Positions 22,309 through 33,612 of a stretch of DNA of 64,000 nucleotides are shown piece after piece (the stretch's first letter is position 1; every line of letters starts with the position of its first letter). Origin of the DNA: Bog-473 sp963726135 (GTDB taxonomy: Bacteria > Actinomycetota > Acidimicrobiia > Acidimicrobiales > RAAP-2); contig CAVSBE010000007.1 of assembly GCA_963726135.1 (NCBI GenBank), positions 1 through 64,000 on the forward strand, given 5' to 3'. The notes beneath the pieces were generated by a model. It was given only the letters and a program-made list of their open reading frames with translations. It made no database searches and was not told the origin of the DNA. Position numbers and translations under genes: made by a program.

Positions 22309-22752
22309 GTGACGGCAGCGGGCGCTCCCGTGGTGGAGGCACGGAACCGGCGGGCCATGGCGGGCCTGCTCCTGGCGGCCGCCCTCCTCGTCGTGGCCTA
22401 CTGGGTCGCCTGGCTGACCCACCGCTCCCTCGTGGCGTCGGAGTCGGGCACCGGGTACACCCAGTTCGAGGACGCGTTCCCGCTGGCCGACGGCTGGCTG
22501 GTCCTGTGCCTGGTCGCTGCCGCCTACTGCCTGCTGACGGCACGGCGGGCCGCCCTGTTCTGGCTCCTGGCCGGAGGCGGCGCCGGGCTGTACCTGTGCG
22601 CGATGGACGTGCTCTACGACCTGCAACACGGCGTCTGGGGCAAGGGCGGCAACGGGGCGATGGAATTGGTGATCAACGCCGTCACGCTGGGCCTGTCGGT
22701 CTTCGTGTTGCGCTGGACCTGGATGCGCCGCGAGGCGCTGCTGTCGCCGTGA
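22309..22752 (+). CDS. Hypothetical four-TM membrane protein
   Basis: The protein is 147 aa and starts at GTG 22309. Four hydrophobic helices are visible: near residues 17-37 (MAGLLLAAALLVVAYWVAWL), 62-78, 83-101 and 117-135. A short DVLYDLQHG motif lies in the last loop. I do not recognise the family. Its stop overlaps the GTG of the truncated methyltransferase gene, so the pair was once one transcription unit. Confidence 0.62.
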   Translation: MTAAGAPVVEARNRRAMAGLLLAAALLVVAYWVAWLTHRSLVASESGTGYTQFEDAFPLADGWLVLCLVAAAYCLLTARRAALFWLLAGGGAGLYLCAMDVLYDLQHGVWGKGGNGAMELVINAVTLGLSVFVLRWTWMRREALLSP

Positions 22753-22930
22753 GCCAATTCCACTTCGACCCGGACACCTACTTGGACCTCATGCGGGCCG
22801 AGGTGCCCGCGTACGGACGGCTGCAGGAGGCGGTCGCCGCGGCGAGTGTGGGCGTGGCGGCCACGCGGGTGCTCGGCCTCGGGACGGGGACGGGCGGGAC
22901 CCTGGCCGCCGTCCTCGGCCGCCCTCAGCC
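22749..22930 (+). pseudogene. SAM-dependent methyltransferase, truncated to its first ~60 residues
   Basis: The GTG at 22749 overlaps the previous stop (GTGA). The peptide SQFHFDPDTYLDLMRAEVPA, YGRLQEAVAAA, then TRVLGLGTGTGGTLAAVL is the start of a class I methyltransferase, ending just after the glycine-rich SAM motif. From about 22930 the frame runs on only as nonsense antisense to the patatin gene, whose stop is at 22925. Some 150 residues of a normal methyltransferase are missing. This looks like a deletion or rearrangement junction. Confidence 0.65.
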
Positions 22931-24197
22931 GGCGGGCGCAGTCCGGCGATCCTGGACCAGCTGGCGGGCCTCGACCTCGCTGCGCGGGACCCCGCCCCGG
23001 TCCCCCATCTCAATGACGAAGTCGGTGGCCGCCCGGACGCCGTTGAGGAACAGCTCGTTGCGTTGGTCGGGACCGAGGCCGAAGTCGGTCGTCGCGATGC
23101 CCGCGTTGTCCACGAAGATCGTGCGGCCGGCCGTGGCGGCATCGACGCCATAGGCGTCCCACTCGTTCATCATGGTGTGCAGGCAGCCCCGCGCCTCGAC
23201 GTAGGTCGACCGGGCGGCCTGGGTGGCGGGGAACCGGGTTTGCAGCGAGGACAGCTTGACGCCGATGGTGGGCCAGCGCGGCGGAGCGCCGTCCTCCCGG
23301 TCGAAGGCGTTGATGGGGAAGTTGCGCAGCATGCCTCCGTCGACCCAGGTCACCGACCCGCCGTCGTGGTGCGTGGGGATGGAGCCCCCGTCGGGGCCGG
23401 GCATGTCGACGTCGGCGGGGAGGGCCGTGAAGGTGACCGGTTCGAAGAAGAAGGGGATGGACATGGAGGCGCGCACCGCCTGGACGACGTCCTGCTCGTC
23501 ACGGATCTGCCCGTAGAAGTCGTAGTCCCAGGGCAGGCGGACCAGCTGTCCGCGGGTGATGTCGGACGCGTGCACGACCAACCCGTAGCGCCGGCTCTCC
23601 GGCAGGCTCATGCCGGGATCCTCCTCCATCGTGATCTTGAGGTCGGCGAAGGTGTGGACGCCGAGGCCGTCCATGATCGGACGGAGCCACGTGCCGAGGA
23701 AGTTGCCGTCGTAGACACCCATCTGGTGGGTGAGGACCGCCGCGTCCGACAGTTTCTCGCCTGCGTTCCCGAAGTGGTGGTCCATGAACTCGTGCAGCTT
23801 CCCCTTCGGCTGCATGAACTCGGTGAAGGTGAGGTTGTCGAGATAGCCCTTCAGGTTCGTCATGGGGACGCCCTTCTTCGCGATCGCCGCGATGAGCGCC
23901 GCCGCGATGGAGCCCGCGCTCGTGCCGGCGACCCGCGCGAACCGGTAGCCCGCCTCCGCCAACACCGACACCGCCCCGACGATGCCGATGCCCTTGACGC
24001 CGCCACCCTCGAGGGCGAGGTCGGCCACGAGCTCTCGCTGTCCGCCACCGCTCCACCCGTCGGACGCGAGGAGCCGCGCCGCCGACTGCTCGAACTGGGC
24101 CTGGAGCGATCGTCGTCCTCGTGTACCCGTAGGGCGCCGCGGGATCGAGCACGATGTCCACCGTCGGCGGCGACAGACCTGCGCCGGAATCGGCCAT
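22925..24197 (-). CDS. Patatin-like phospholipase, frameshifted near the N-terminus
   Basis: The core is clear: DLALEGGGVKGIGIVGAVSV is the oxyanion loop, GTSAGSIAAAL the GxSxG serine elbow, and WVDGGMLRNFPINAF the D-G-G/A catalytic Asp. Family members hydrolyse acyl groups from phospholipids. The likely start is the ATG at 24197 (MADSGAGLSPPTVDIVLDPA, APYGYTRT); the frame must shift by one base near 24110-24118 to reach RRSLQAQFEQSAARLLASD. Total length would be about 423 aa. It sits in the block that separates purQ from purL and has no signal peptide, so it is probably cytoplasmic or secreted by other means. Confidence 0.82.
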
Positions 24198-24313
24198 GAT
24201 GACCCCCTCGCGTCCTTCGAAGCTCCGGGGTGAGCGTACCGAGTCCCACCTCCGCTTTCCTCTCGTGGACCTTGCAGGGAGGGCCCGGCGCGGCCTCTAT
24301 CGTGGAGGCCACC

Positions 24314-26636
<2,323 letters not shown>

Positions 26637-26667
26637 TGCCGCAGGCCTGTGCGAGAATGGGTGCCGC

Positions 26668-28119
26668 GTGAAGGAAGCGTGTGGTGTCTTCGGGGTCTAC
26701 GCGCCCGGGATGAGGGTGGCCAACCTCACGTTCGACGGGTTGTTCGCGCTGCAGCACCGCGGGCAGGAGTCGGCCGGCATGGCGGTGAGCGACGGCAACA
26801 CCGTGATGGTCGTCAAGGACATGGGCCTGGTGGCCACCGTGTTCGACGAGCGGACGCTCTCGGGACTCGAGGGCCACCTCGCCATCGGCCACACGCGGTA
26901 CTCGACGCACGGCTCCTCGGATTGGGCGGGGGCCCAGCCCGTCTACCGGCCCGTCGGTCGGGCCGGCTTCGCGCTGGGCCACAACGGGAACCTGACCAAC
27001 ACCGCCGCGCTGGCCGAGAAGGTCGGCATGCTGCCCGGCTCCATCGCCACGGACAGCGACGTGGTGGCCGAGCTGCTGGCCCACGCCTTCCCCGAGACCG
27101 AGGACCTGGCCACCGCGCTGCAGGCCGTGCTCCCCATCCTCGAGGGCGCATTCTCGTTCGTGCTGATGAGCTCCGAGCGGCTCTTCGGGGTGCGCGACCC
27201 CTACGGGTTCCGCCCGCTGTGCCTGGGGCGCCTCGGTCCGGCCGACGCGCCCGCGGGCTGGGTGCTGGCCTCCGAGACGCCGGCCCTCAGCGTCATCGGC
27301 GCCACCTTCGTCCGCGAGGTCGCCCCGGGCGAGATGGTGGTCATCGACGCCGACGGCCCTCGCAGCCTCGAGGTCCCGTGGCTGCGCGAGGTGACGCCGC
27401 GGCTGTGCATCTTCGAGTTCGCCTACATCGCGCGGCCCGACAGCCGGCTCTACGGCCGGGAGGTCCACGAGACCCGCTGCCGCATGGGCGAGCTGCTCGC
27501 CGCCCAGGCGCCGGCGGACGCCGACATGGTGATGGGGGTGCCCGAGTCGGGCGTGCCCGCAGCGGAGGGCTTCGCCCGGGCCAGTGGCATTCCTTACGGA
27601 CAGGGCCTGGTCAAGAACCGGTACATCGGCCGATCGTTCATCGCGCCGGACCAGCGTGAGCGGGCCGACGCGGTGCGCCGCAAGCTGAACCCGCTCGCCG
27701 ACGCCATCGCGGGCAAGCGCCTGGTGGTCGTGGACGATTCCATCGTCCGCGGCACGACGCAACGGTCGGTCATCCGCATGCTGCGCGAGGCCGGCGCCGC
27801 CGAGGTGCACCTCCGCATCTCGTCGCCCCCGTGGCGCTGGCCCTGCTTCTACGGGATCGACACCCCGTCGTACGAGGAGCTGCTGGCGACCGACCACAGC
27901 ATCGAGGACATGGCCCGCATCCTGGGCGCGGACTCGCTCGCCTACATCAGCATCGAGAACCTGAAGCGCGCCATCGGTGCCGACGCCGGCTTCTGTGACG
28001 CCTGCTTCACCGGCGACTACCCGACACCGGTGCCCGCCGCCGTGTCGACCCCCGTCTCGCTCGGCCGGCCCGAGCGGGTCACGGCCACGGCCCACCAGGC
28101 CGCGCTGCCCGGGGTCTGA
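26668..28119 (+). CDS. purF: Amidophosphoribosyltransferase PurF
   Basis: The product is 483 aa from GTG 26668. The start MKEACGVFGVYAPGMR places the catalytic Cys at residue 5, exposed after removal of a short propeptide. The PRPP loop is RLVVVDDSIVRGTTQRS. Cysteines in WPCFYGID and GFCDACFTGDYP fit the [4Fe-4S] type of PurF known from Bacillus. It commits PRPP to purines. The preceding purL ends 31 bp upstream; purM follows after 5 bp. Confidence 0.96.
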   Translation: MKEACGVFGVYAPGMRVANLTFDGLFALQHRGQESAGMAVSDGNTVMVVKDMGLVATVFDERTLSGLEGHLAIGHTRYSTHGSSDWAGAQPVYRPVGRAGFALGHNGNLTNTAALAEKVGMLPGSIATDSDVVAELLAHAFPETEDLATALQAVLPILEGAFSFVLMSSERLFGVRDPYGFRPLCLGRLGPADAPAGWVLASETPALSVIGATFVREVAPGEMVVIDADGPRSLEVPWLREVTPRLCIFEFAYIARPDSRLYGREVHETRCRMGELLAAQAPADADMVMGVPESGVPAAEGFARASGIPYGQGLVKNRYIGRSFIAPDQRERADAVRRKLNPLADAIAGKRLVVVDDSIVRGTTQRSVIRMLREAGAAEVHLRISSPPWRWPCFYGIDTPSYEELLATDHSIEDMARILGADSLAYISIENLKRAIGADAGFCDACFTGDYPTPVPAAVSTPVSLGRPERVTATAHQAALPGV

Positions 28120-28124
28120 CCGCC

Positions 28125-29144
28125 GTGGGCCAGGACGGCGCCACCTACGCCGGCGCCGGGGTGGACATCGCCGCCGGCGACGCCGCCGTCGAGCGGCTGC
28201 GCTCCCTGGTGGCGGGCATCGGTGGGTTCGGGGGCCAGTTCCCGCTCGATACCGATCGGTACGTTCGGCCGGTCCTGGTGGCCTCGACCGACGGGGTGGG
28301 CACGAAGCTGGTCGTCGCCCGGGCCACCGGCCGCTACGACACCGTCGGGATCGACCTCGTCGCCATGTGCGTCGACGACCTGGTCTGTGTCGGCGCCGAG
28401 CCGCTGTTCATGCTCGACTACGTCGCCACGGGCAAGGTCGACCCCGAGCACATCGCCACCGTGGTGGCCGGCGTGCACGAGGGCTGCCGGCAGGCCGGTT
28501 GTGCGCTGCTCGGCGGCGAGACGGCGGAGCACGCCGGCGTCATGGCGGCCGACGAGCTGGACCTGGCCGGCTTCGCGGTCGGCGTGGTCGAGCAGGGGTC
28601 CCAGCTGGGGCCCGAGCGAGTGCGGGCCGGCGACGTCGTGGTGGGGCTGCCCTCACCGGGCCTGCGCTCGAACGGCTACACGCTCGCTCGCCACGTCCTG
28701 TTGGAGCGGGCCGGCCTCGACCTGGGTGATCCGGCCTGGGAGGGCGCCGCCCGTAGCGTGGCCGACGAGCTGCTGCGGCCCTCGGTGATCTACGCGCCCG
28801 CCGTGCTGGCGGCGCGCGCTGCCAGCGGTGGCTGGCTGCACGCGTGTGCGCACATCACCGGGGGCGGCATCGTGGGCAACCTCCCCCGGGTGCTCCCCGA
28901 GGGCCTCGGCGCGGTGCTCGACCGCTCGACCTGGGAGGAGCCACGGATCTTCGCGGAGATCGAGCGCCTGGGCCCGGTGGCGGAGGACGAGATGGACCGG
29001 GTGTTCAACCGCGGCATCGGCATGGCGCTCGTGGCCGACCCCCAGGGCGCCGACGCCCTGCTCAACGCGCTCGACGCGGCGGGGCAGCCGTCCGCGGTGA
29101 TCGGCGAGATCGTCCCGGGCCTGCCCGGCGTCCGCTTCGGGTGA
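28125..29144 (+). CDS. purM: AIR synthetase PurM
   Basis: The protein is 339 aa with GATYAGAGVDIAAGDAAVER at the N-terminus, the ASTDGVGTKL motif, GGETAEHAGVM and GLPSPGLRSNGYTLAR, and HITGGGIVGNLPRVLP. It closes the imidazole ring to form AIR. It starts at GTG; its stop overlaps the pyrE GTG by GTGA. Confidence 0.97.
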   Translation: MGQDGATYAGAGVDIAAGDAAVERLRSLVAGIGGFGGQFPLDTDRYVRPVLVASTDGVGTKLVVARATGRYDTVGIDLVAMCVDDLVCVGAEPLFMLDYVATGKVDPEHIATVVAGVHEGCRQAGCALLGGETAEHAGVMAADELDLAGFAVGVVEQGSQLGPERVRAGDVVVGLPSPGLRSNGYTLARHVLLERAGLDLGDPAWEGAARSVADELLRPSVIYAPAVLAARAASGGWLHACAHITGGGIVGNLPRVLPEGLGAVLDRSTWEEPRIFAEIERLGPVAEDEMDRVFNRGIGMALVADPQGADALLNALDAAGQPSAVIGEIVPGLPGVRFG

Positions 29145-29701
29145 GCGGCGCCGAGCGGTATCCCGAGCTGCGGGCCCACCTGCTCGAGCACTCGGTGCGC
29201 CGGGGGGACTTCACCCTCAAGTCGGGCCGCAAGAGCAGCTGGTTCATCGACTCCAAGCAGACCGTGTGCCGGCCCGAGGCGATGCTGCTCGTGGCCGACG
29301 CGGTGCTCTCGGTGATCCCTCCCGGGGCCACCGCCATCGGCGGGCTCACCATGGGAGCCGACCCGGTCGCCTTCGTCACGGCGGGCGTGGCCGCGACGCA
29401 GGGCCGACCGCTCAAGGCGTTCAGCGTGCGCAAGGAGGCCAAGGACCACGGGGCGGGCGGTCGCATCGCCGGCGCCCTCGACCCGGGGGACAAGGTCGTC
29501 GTCACCGAGGACACCGTGACCAGGGGCACCTCGCTCCTCGAAGCGGCGCACGCGGTCCAAAAGGCCGGCGCCGATGTCGTCCTCCTCGTGGCCGTGGTCG
29601 ACCGCGGCGGCACGGTCGAGGCCATGGCGGCCGCCGAGGGGATCCCCTTCCGGGCCGTCCTCACCGCGCCCGATCTCGGCTTCGCCTACGAGGGCGCCTG
29701 A
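29141..29701 (+). CDS. pyrE: Orotate phosphoribosyltransferase PyrE
   Basis: The product is 186 aa from GTG 29141. FTLKSGRKSSWFIDSKQTV, the lid and FSVRKEAKDHGAGGRIAGAL are typical of PyrE, and KVVVTEDTVTRGTSLLEA is the PRPP-binding loop. It converts orotate to OMP in pyrimidine synthesis, so a pyrimidine gene is coupled to the end of the purine operon. Between it and the next gene there are 147 bp without a clear terminator. Confidence 0.95.
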   Translation: MSGAERYPELRAHLLEHSVRRGDFTLKSGRKSSWFIDSKQTVCRPEAMLLVADAVLSVIPPGATAIGGLTMGADPVAFVTAGVAATQGRPLKAFSVRKEAKDHGAGGRIAGALDPGDKVVVTEDTVTRGTSLLEAAHAVQKAGADVVLLVAVVDRGGTVEAMAAAEGIPFRAVLTAPDLGFAYEGA

Positions 29702-29848
29702 GGGCCTGACCCCCGGGGCGTACCGAGGGCCGCGACAGGTTCGTGACCGTGTAACCGCCCGCCCACTTCAACGTCCTCTCTGAGAAGGGTCGTTGATCTT
29801 GGCGCGCGTCTTCCCTAGATTCGCACCGGGACGAGCACGGAGGTGCCG

Positions 29849-32177
29849 ATGTCCACACGCGCGCTGGCCGGCGGCCGTAAGGGCCACAAGAGCACGACCG
29901 GGCGGGTCACGCCCTCCAAGCTCCGGCGCACCGCCGTGGTCGCCGTCGACGGAGTGCTGGCGGTTGGCACCGGCGCCCTGGCCGGGGTCTTCGGCGCGGG
30001 CGCCGCGTCGGCTGCGGTGCCGGCGCCGGGCTGGACGGGGCTGCAGACCCCGGTTCCCAGCGGTTCGAACGCGCCCGCCACCAACCCCGAAGAGGCGATC
30101 CAGACCGAGGCATGCGCGACCGCCGTCTCCTGTGTGGGCGCGGGCAGCTACTCGGACGCCGGGTCCAACACCCGCGGGCTGTTGACCGCTCTGAACGGCG
30201 GGACGTGGTCCTCGGTCGAGGCGCCGCTGCCGGCGGACGCGAACGCCGACCCCAACCCGGCCTTCTTCGACACCGCCTGCGGTTCGAGCGGTTCGTGCTA
30301 TGCCGTGGGCGGCTACAAGAACAACAGCGGGGGATCGCCCGTCAACGGCCTCATCGAGACCTACTCCGGTGGCGCGTGGAGTGCGACCGAGGCGCCTGTC
30401 CCATCCAATGCCGTCGGCGCGACGAGCTCGCGCACCTGGCTCAAGTCGGTGTCGTGCCCCGCACCGGGCAACTGTGTGGCGGTCGGGTCCTACGTCACGG
30501 GGCCCTCCACCAGCGCCGGGCTCATCGAGACGCTCTCGGGCGGGCAGTGGACCGCCATGGAGGCCCCACAGGTGTCCGACGCCGCCACGAGCAACGAGGT
30601 CGAGCTGGCCGGGGTGTCGTGCCCGGCCCCGGGCTCGTGTGTCGCCGACGGTATCTACCGGACCAACGCCGGCGGCACCGGCCTCGAGGTGCTGACCCTG
30701 TCCGGCGCCACGTGGACCCCATCGGTGGCGCCGCTCCCGGCCGACACCGCGACCGGGAGTAGCGAGCGCGTCGGGGTCAGCCCGTTCATCGAGGAGTTCG
30801 GGAAGAACATCTCGTGCAGCGGCACGGTGTGCGAGATCGCCGGCCAATATGCCAACGCGGCGGGCGGCACCGCGGGGCTCCTTCTGCACTCTTCGACGTC
30901 CGGCGGGGGCTGGACCGCGTCGACCGCTCCCGTTCCGTCGAACGGGGCGTCCGGCAGCTCCGAGGACGTCCTCCTCCTCGAGCGCGACCTGCGGGTTCGA
31001 CGGTGGGTGTGCGGCGGTCGGCGGGTACGCGGACACCTCGTCTCGCACCCGGCCACTCGTCGAGACGATCTCGGCCAGCGGGGCCGTGACCGGACAGGAG
31101 GCACCACAGCCGTTGGACGCCGCGACGGGATCGAGCACCGGCGCGCTCCTCTTCGGTGCCCGATGCATCTCGTCCACGGACTGCACGGCCGTGGGGGCCT
31201 ACACCACCAACGCAGGTTCCAGCAGCCCCGTCGGGCTCATCGACACGCTGAACGGCACGACGTGGACCGCGCAGGCGACGCCCGTGCCGTCCAACGCGGC
31301 GACGGGGGCCTCGGCGTTCAGCGAGCTCATCACCGTGGCCGGAACCCCCACGGGGGCGTTCGAGGCCGGCGGCCTCTTCGAGGACCCCGGGAACGCCTTC
31401 GGCCTGCTCGCCAGCTTCACGCCTGCGCAGGGCTACTGGACGGACGCGTCCGACGGCGGGATCTTCACCTATGGCAACGCCGTCTTCCACGGCTCCATGG
31501 GCGGTCAGCATCTCAACCAGCCCGTCGTGGGGATGGCCTCCACGCCTGACGGCGGCGGCTACTGGGAGGTGGCCGCAGACGGTGGGATCTTCACCTTCGG
31601 TAACGCGTCGTTCCACGGCTCGTCGGGCAGCCTGCGCCTCAACCAGCCGATAGTGGGTATGGCGACGACCGCCGACGGCGGCGGCTACTGGTTGGTGGCC
31701 TCCGACGGTGGCATCTTCAACTACGGCGACGCCGGCTTCTACGGCTCCGCGGGCTCCCTCCACCTGAACAAGCCGGTCGTGGGCATGGCGGCCACGCCCG
31801 ACGGGCAGGGCTACTGGCTGGTGGCCTCCGACGGCGGCATCTTCACCTACGGCGACGCTCAGTTCTACGGCTCGACGGGCAGCATCAAGCTCAACAAGCC
31901 CGTCGTCGGCATGGCGTCGAGCGCGAGCGGCCTGGGCTACTGGCTCGTCGCGTCCGACGGTGGCATCTTCACCTACGGGGATGCAGTCTTCCAGGGCTCG
32001 GCGGGCTCGCTCGTGCTGAACAAGCCGATCGTCGGGATGATGAGCACCTTCGACGGGGCCGGCTACTGGCTGGTGGCCACCGACGGGGGCATCTTCAGCT
32101 ACGGCGATGCGGGCTTCCAGGGCTCCGCCGGGAGCCTCCACCTCAACGCGCCCATGGTCGGCGGCACGCCGACCTGA
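29849..32177 (+). CDS. Large secreted repeat protein (seven Cys-paired repeats plus six 42-aa repeats), one frameshift
   Basis: ATG 29849 is set by GGAGG at 29839-29843. A basic N-terminus and a hydrophobic segment (VVAVDGVLAVGTGALAGVFG, ASA) form a long signal peptide. The first half has seven units of ~50 residues, each with a C-x4/5-C pair and a G-x-W or equivalent strand (SCPAPGNCVAVGSY, ETLSGGQWTAMEAP). One frameshift near 30975-30982 falls between units 5 and 6 (SEDVLL-SSATCGFDGGC). The second half (31431-32174) has six 126-bp units of GYWLVASDGGIFTYGDA type. The total is about 775 aa. It is probably exported and surface-bound or released; function unknown. Confidence 0.8.
31431..32174 (+). 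repeat. Six in-frame 126-bp units encoding GYWLVASDGGIF repeats
   Basis: Units begin at 31431, 31557, 31683, 31809, 31935 and 32061, each 126 bp (42 codons), the last slightly cut. Each reads GYW-x2-A-x-DGGIF, then YG-x-A-x-F-x-GS, LN-x-P-x-VGM. The strict period suggests unequal crossing-over. The repeat type is one I associate with secreted proteins of acidimicrobia. Confidence 0.85.
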
Positions 32178-32205
32178 TCCGGGGCGGGGGCGGGCAGCGC
32201 CCCCG

Positions 32206-33099
32206 TCAGAACACCGCGATCGGATTGACGGGCGAGGCGGTGCCGCGCCGGAGGACCAATGGCGCCACCGTCAAGAGGAAGCTCCAGCGCTGCTCCTCGG
32301 TGCAGGCACCGGCGAGCGCGTCGAGGTCCAGGTTGTCCATGAGGTGGACCCCCATGGCGGGAATGACGACCATGTGGATGGGCATGGCGACGCCGTCGAC
32401 CCGGGAGGGCAGGACGTCGGAGACCGCATCGCTGCCGAGCGTGGCCACGTCGCGCTCGCGCAGCCAGGGGAGGCAGGACGCGTCGAGGCCGGCGGCCAGG
32501 CGGCCGGCGTCCCACGGCCCGTGCTCGTCGCGCCAGCGCCAGCGCCCCGTGCGCACGAGCAGGGCGTCGCCGGCCCGGACCCGCAGACCCGCCTGCTCCT
32601 CCGCCGCCTCGAGGTCCTCGGGGAACATGGGCTCGCCGGGTTCGAGGGCGTCGACGCCCCGCAGCGCGGGGAGGTCGAGGAGCACGCCCCGGGTGACGAT
32701 GCCGCCGCGCAGGTGGTGGATGCCCAGGCGGGTGGCCCCGTGGGCGGTCACCGTCTCGGCCGGGTACCCGTTGTAGAGCTTGCCGTCGGCGAAGATGTGG
32801 CAGAGCGCGTCGATGTGGCTGGTGGCGAACCCGTGCGGCGCGACGGCGAAGTAGTCGGCGCCCCCGCCCTCGGTCACCGTGCCGATCATGTGGTGGGCGA
32901 CCGGGTTCGGGTTGTCGGCGGCCGCCTTGGTGTCGAGGGCGCGGGCGCACGACACCGTGCGGCCGGACCGGACCGTGGCGGCCGCCGCGGTCGTCACCTC
33001 GGGCGTGATGAGGTTGAGCGTCCCCAGCTGGTCGTCGTCGCCCCAGCGCCCCCAGTTCGAGAGCGTCCGGTGGAAGGCGAGGACCTCGGCGGCGGCCAT
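32206..33099 (-). CDS. Cyclase family protein (kynurenine formamidase-like metal hydrolase)
   Basis: The product from ATG 33099 is 297 aa (a GTG at 33114 would add five). SNWGRWGDDDQLGTLNLIT begins the domain, and HGFATSHIDALCHIF is the metal-binding x-THxDxxxH-like motif, with Ser in place of Thr. The family includes polyketide cyclases, kynurenine formamidases and isatin hydrolases, using Mn or Zn to open an amide or lactone. Its substrate is unknown. The gene converges with the secreted repeat protein (28 bp apart) and is divergent from the deazaflavin-dependent reductase. Confidence 0.78.
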   Translation of the reverse strand: MAAAEVLAFHRTLSNWGRWGDDDQLGTLNLITPEVTTAAAATVRSGRTVSCARALDTKAAADNPNPVAHHMIGTVTEGGGADYFAVAPHGFATSHIDALCHIFADGKLYNGYPAETVTAHGATRLGIHHLRGGIVTRGVLLDLPALRGVDALEPGEPMFPEDLEAAEEQAGLRVRAGDALLVRTGRWRWRDEHGPWDAGRLAAGLDASCLPWLRERDVATLGSDAVSDVLPSRVDGVAMPIHMVVIPAMGVHLMDNLDLDALAGACTEEQRWSFLLTVAPLVLRRGTASPVNPIAVF

Positions 33100-33150
33100 G
33101 GGCTCGCGGGGCACGGCCGGACAGTAGCCCGGGACCCCTACGATCGGCCC

Positions 33151-33600
33151 ATGACGACACAAGAGGAGTACGAACCGAGCCCGTGGGAGTGGGTCCGCGA
33201 CCAGGTGGCCGAGTACGAGGCCTCGGGGGGGCAGCGGGCCAACACCCTGCTCGACACGGGGATGCCGATCGTCGTGGTGACGACCCGCGGCGCCAAGAGC
33301 GGGAAGGTGCGCAAGAACCCGCTCATGCGGGTCGAGCACGGCGGCGAGTACGCGCTGATTGCGTCGAAGGGCGGCTCGCCGGAGAACCCCGAGTGGTTCC
33401 ACAACCTGGTGGCCCACCCCGACGAGGTCACGATTCAGGACGGGCCCGAGCCCTTCGCCGTGACCGTGCGCCAGGTCAGCGGGGACGAGCGGGCGCGGTG
33501 GTGGGAGCGCGGCGTCGCCGCCTACCCGCCCTACGCCGAGTACCAGGAGAACACGGACCGGGAGATCCCGGTCTTCGTCGCCACCCGGCGCGGGGGCTGA
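33151..33600 (+). CDS. F420-dependent nitroreductase-family (DDN-like) oxidoreductase
   Basis: The protein is 149 aa. VVVTTRGAKSGKVRKNPLMR is the deazaflavin-binding motif of the DDN/FGD-linked family, followed by YALIASKGGSPENPEWFHNL and the HPDEVTIQ and AYPPYAEYQENTDREIPVF segments. Members reduce quinones or nitro compounds with reduced F420 at the membrane. It starts at ATG 33151 and converges on the serine hydrolase. Confidence 0.85.
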   Translation: MTTQEEYEPSPWEWVRDQVAEYEASGGQRANTLLDTGMPIVVVTTRGAKSGKVRKNPLMRVEHGGEYALIASKGGSPENPEWFHNLVAHPDEVTIQDGPEPFAVTVRQVSGDERARWWERGVAAYPPYAEYQENTDREIPVFVATRRGG

Positions 33601-33612
33601 GCCCGGGCCGCC

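Noticed and set aside
29768..29786. Similarity of TCAACG-N2-CTC-N-CTGAGA here to 21557-21574
   Set aside because: Fifteen of eighteen matching bases between any two sites is expected many times by chance in a window of this size.
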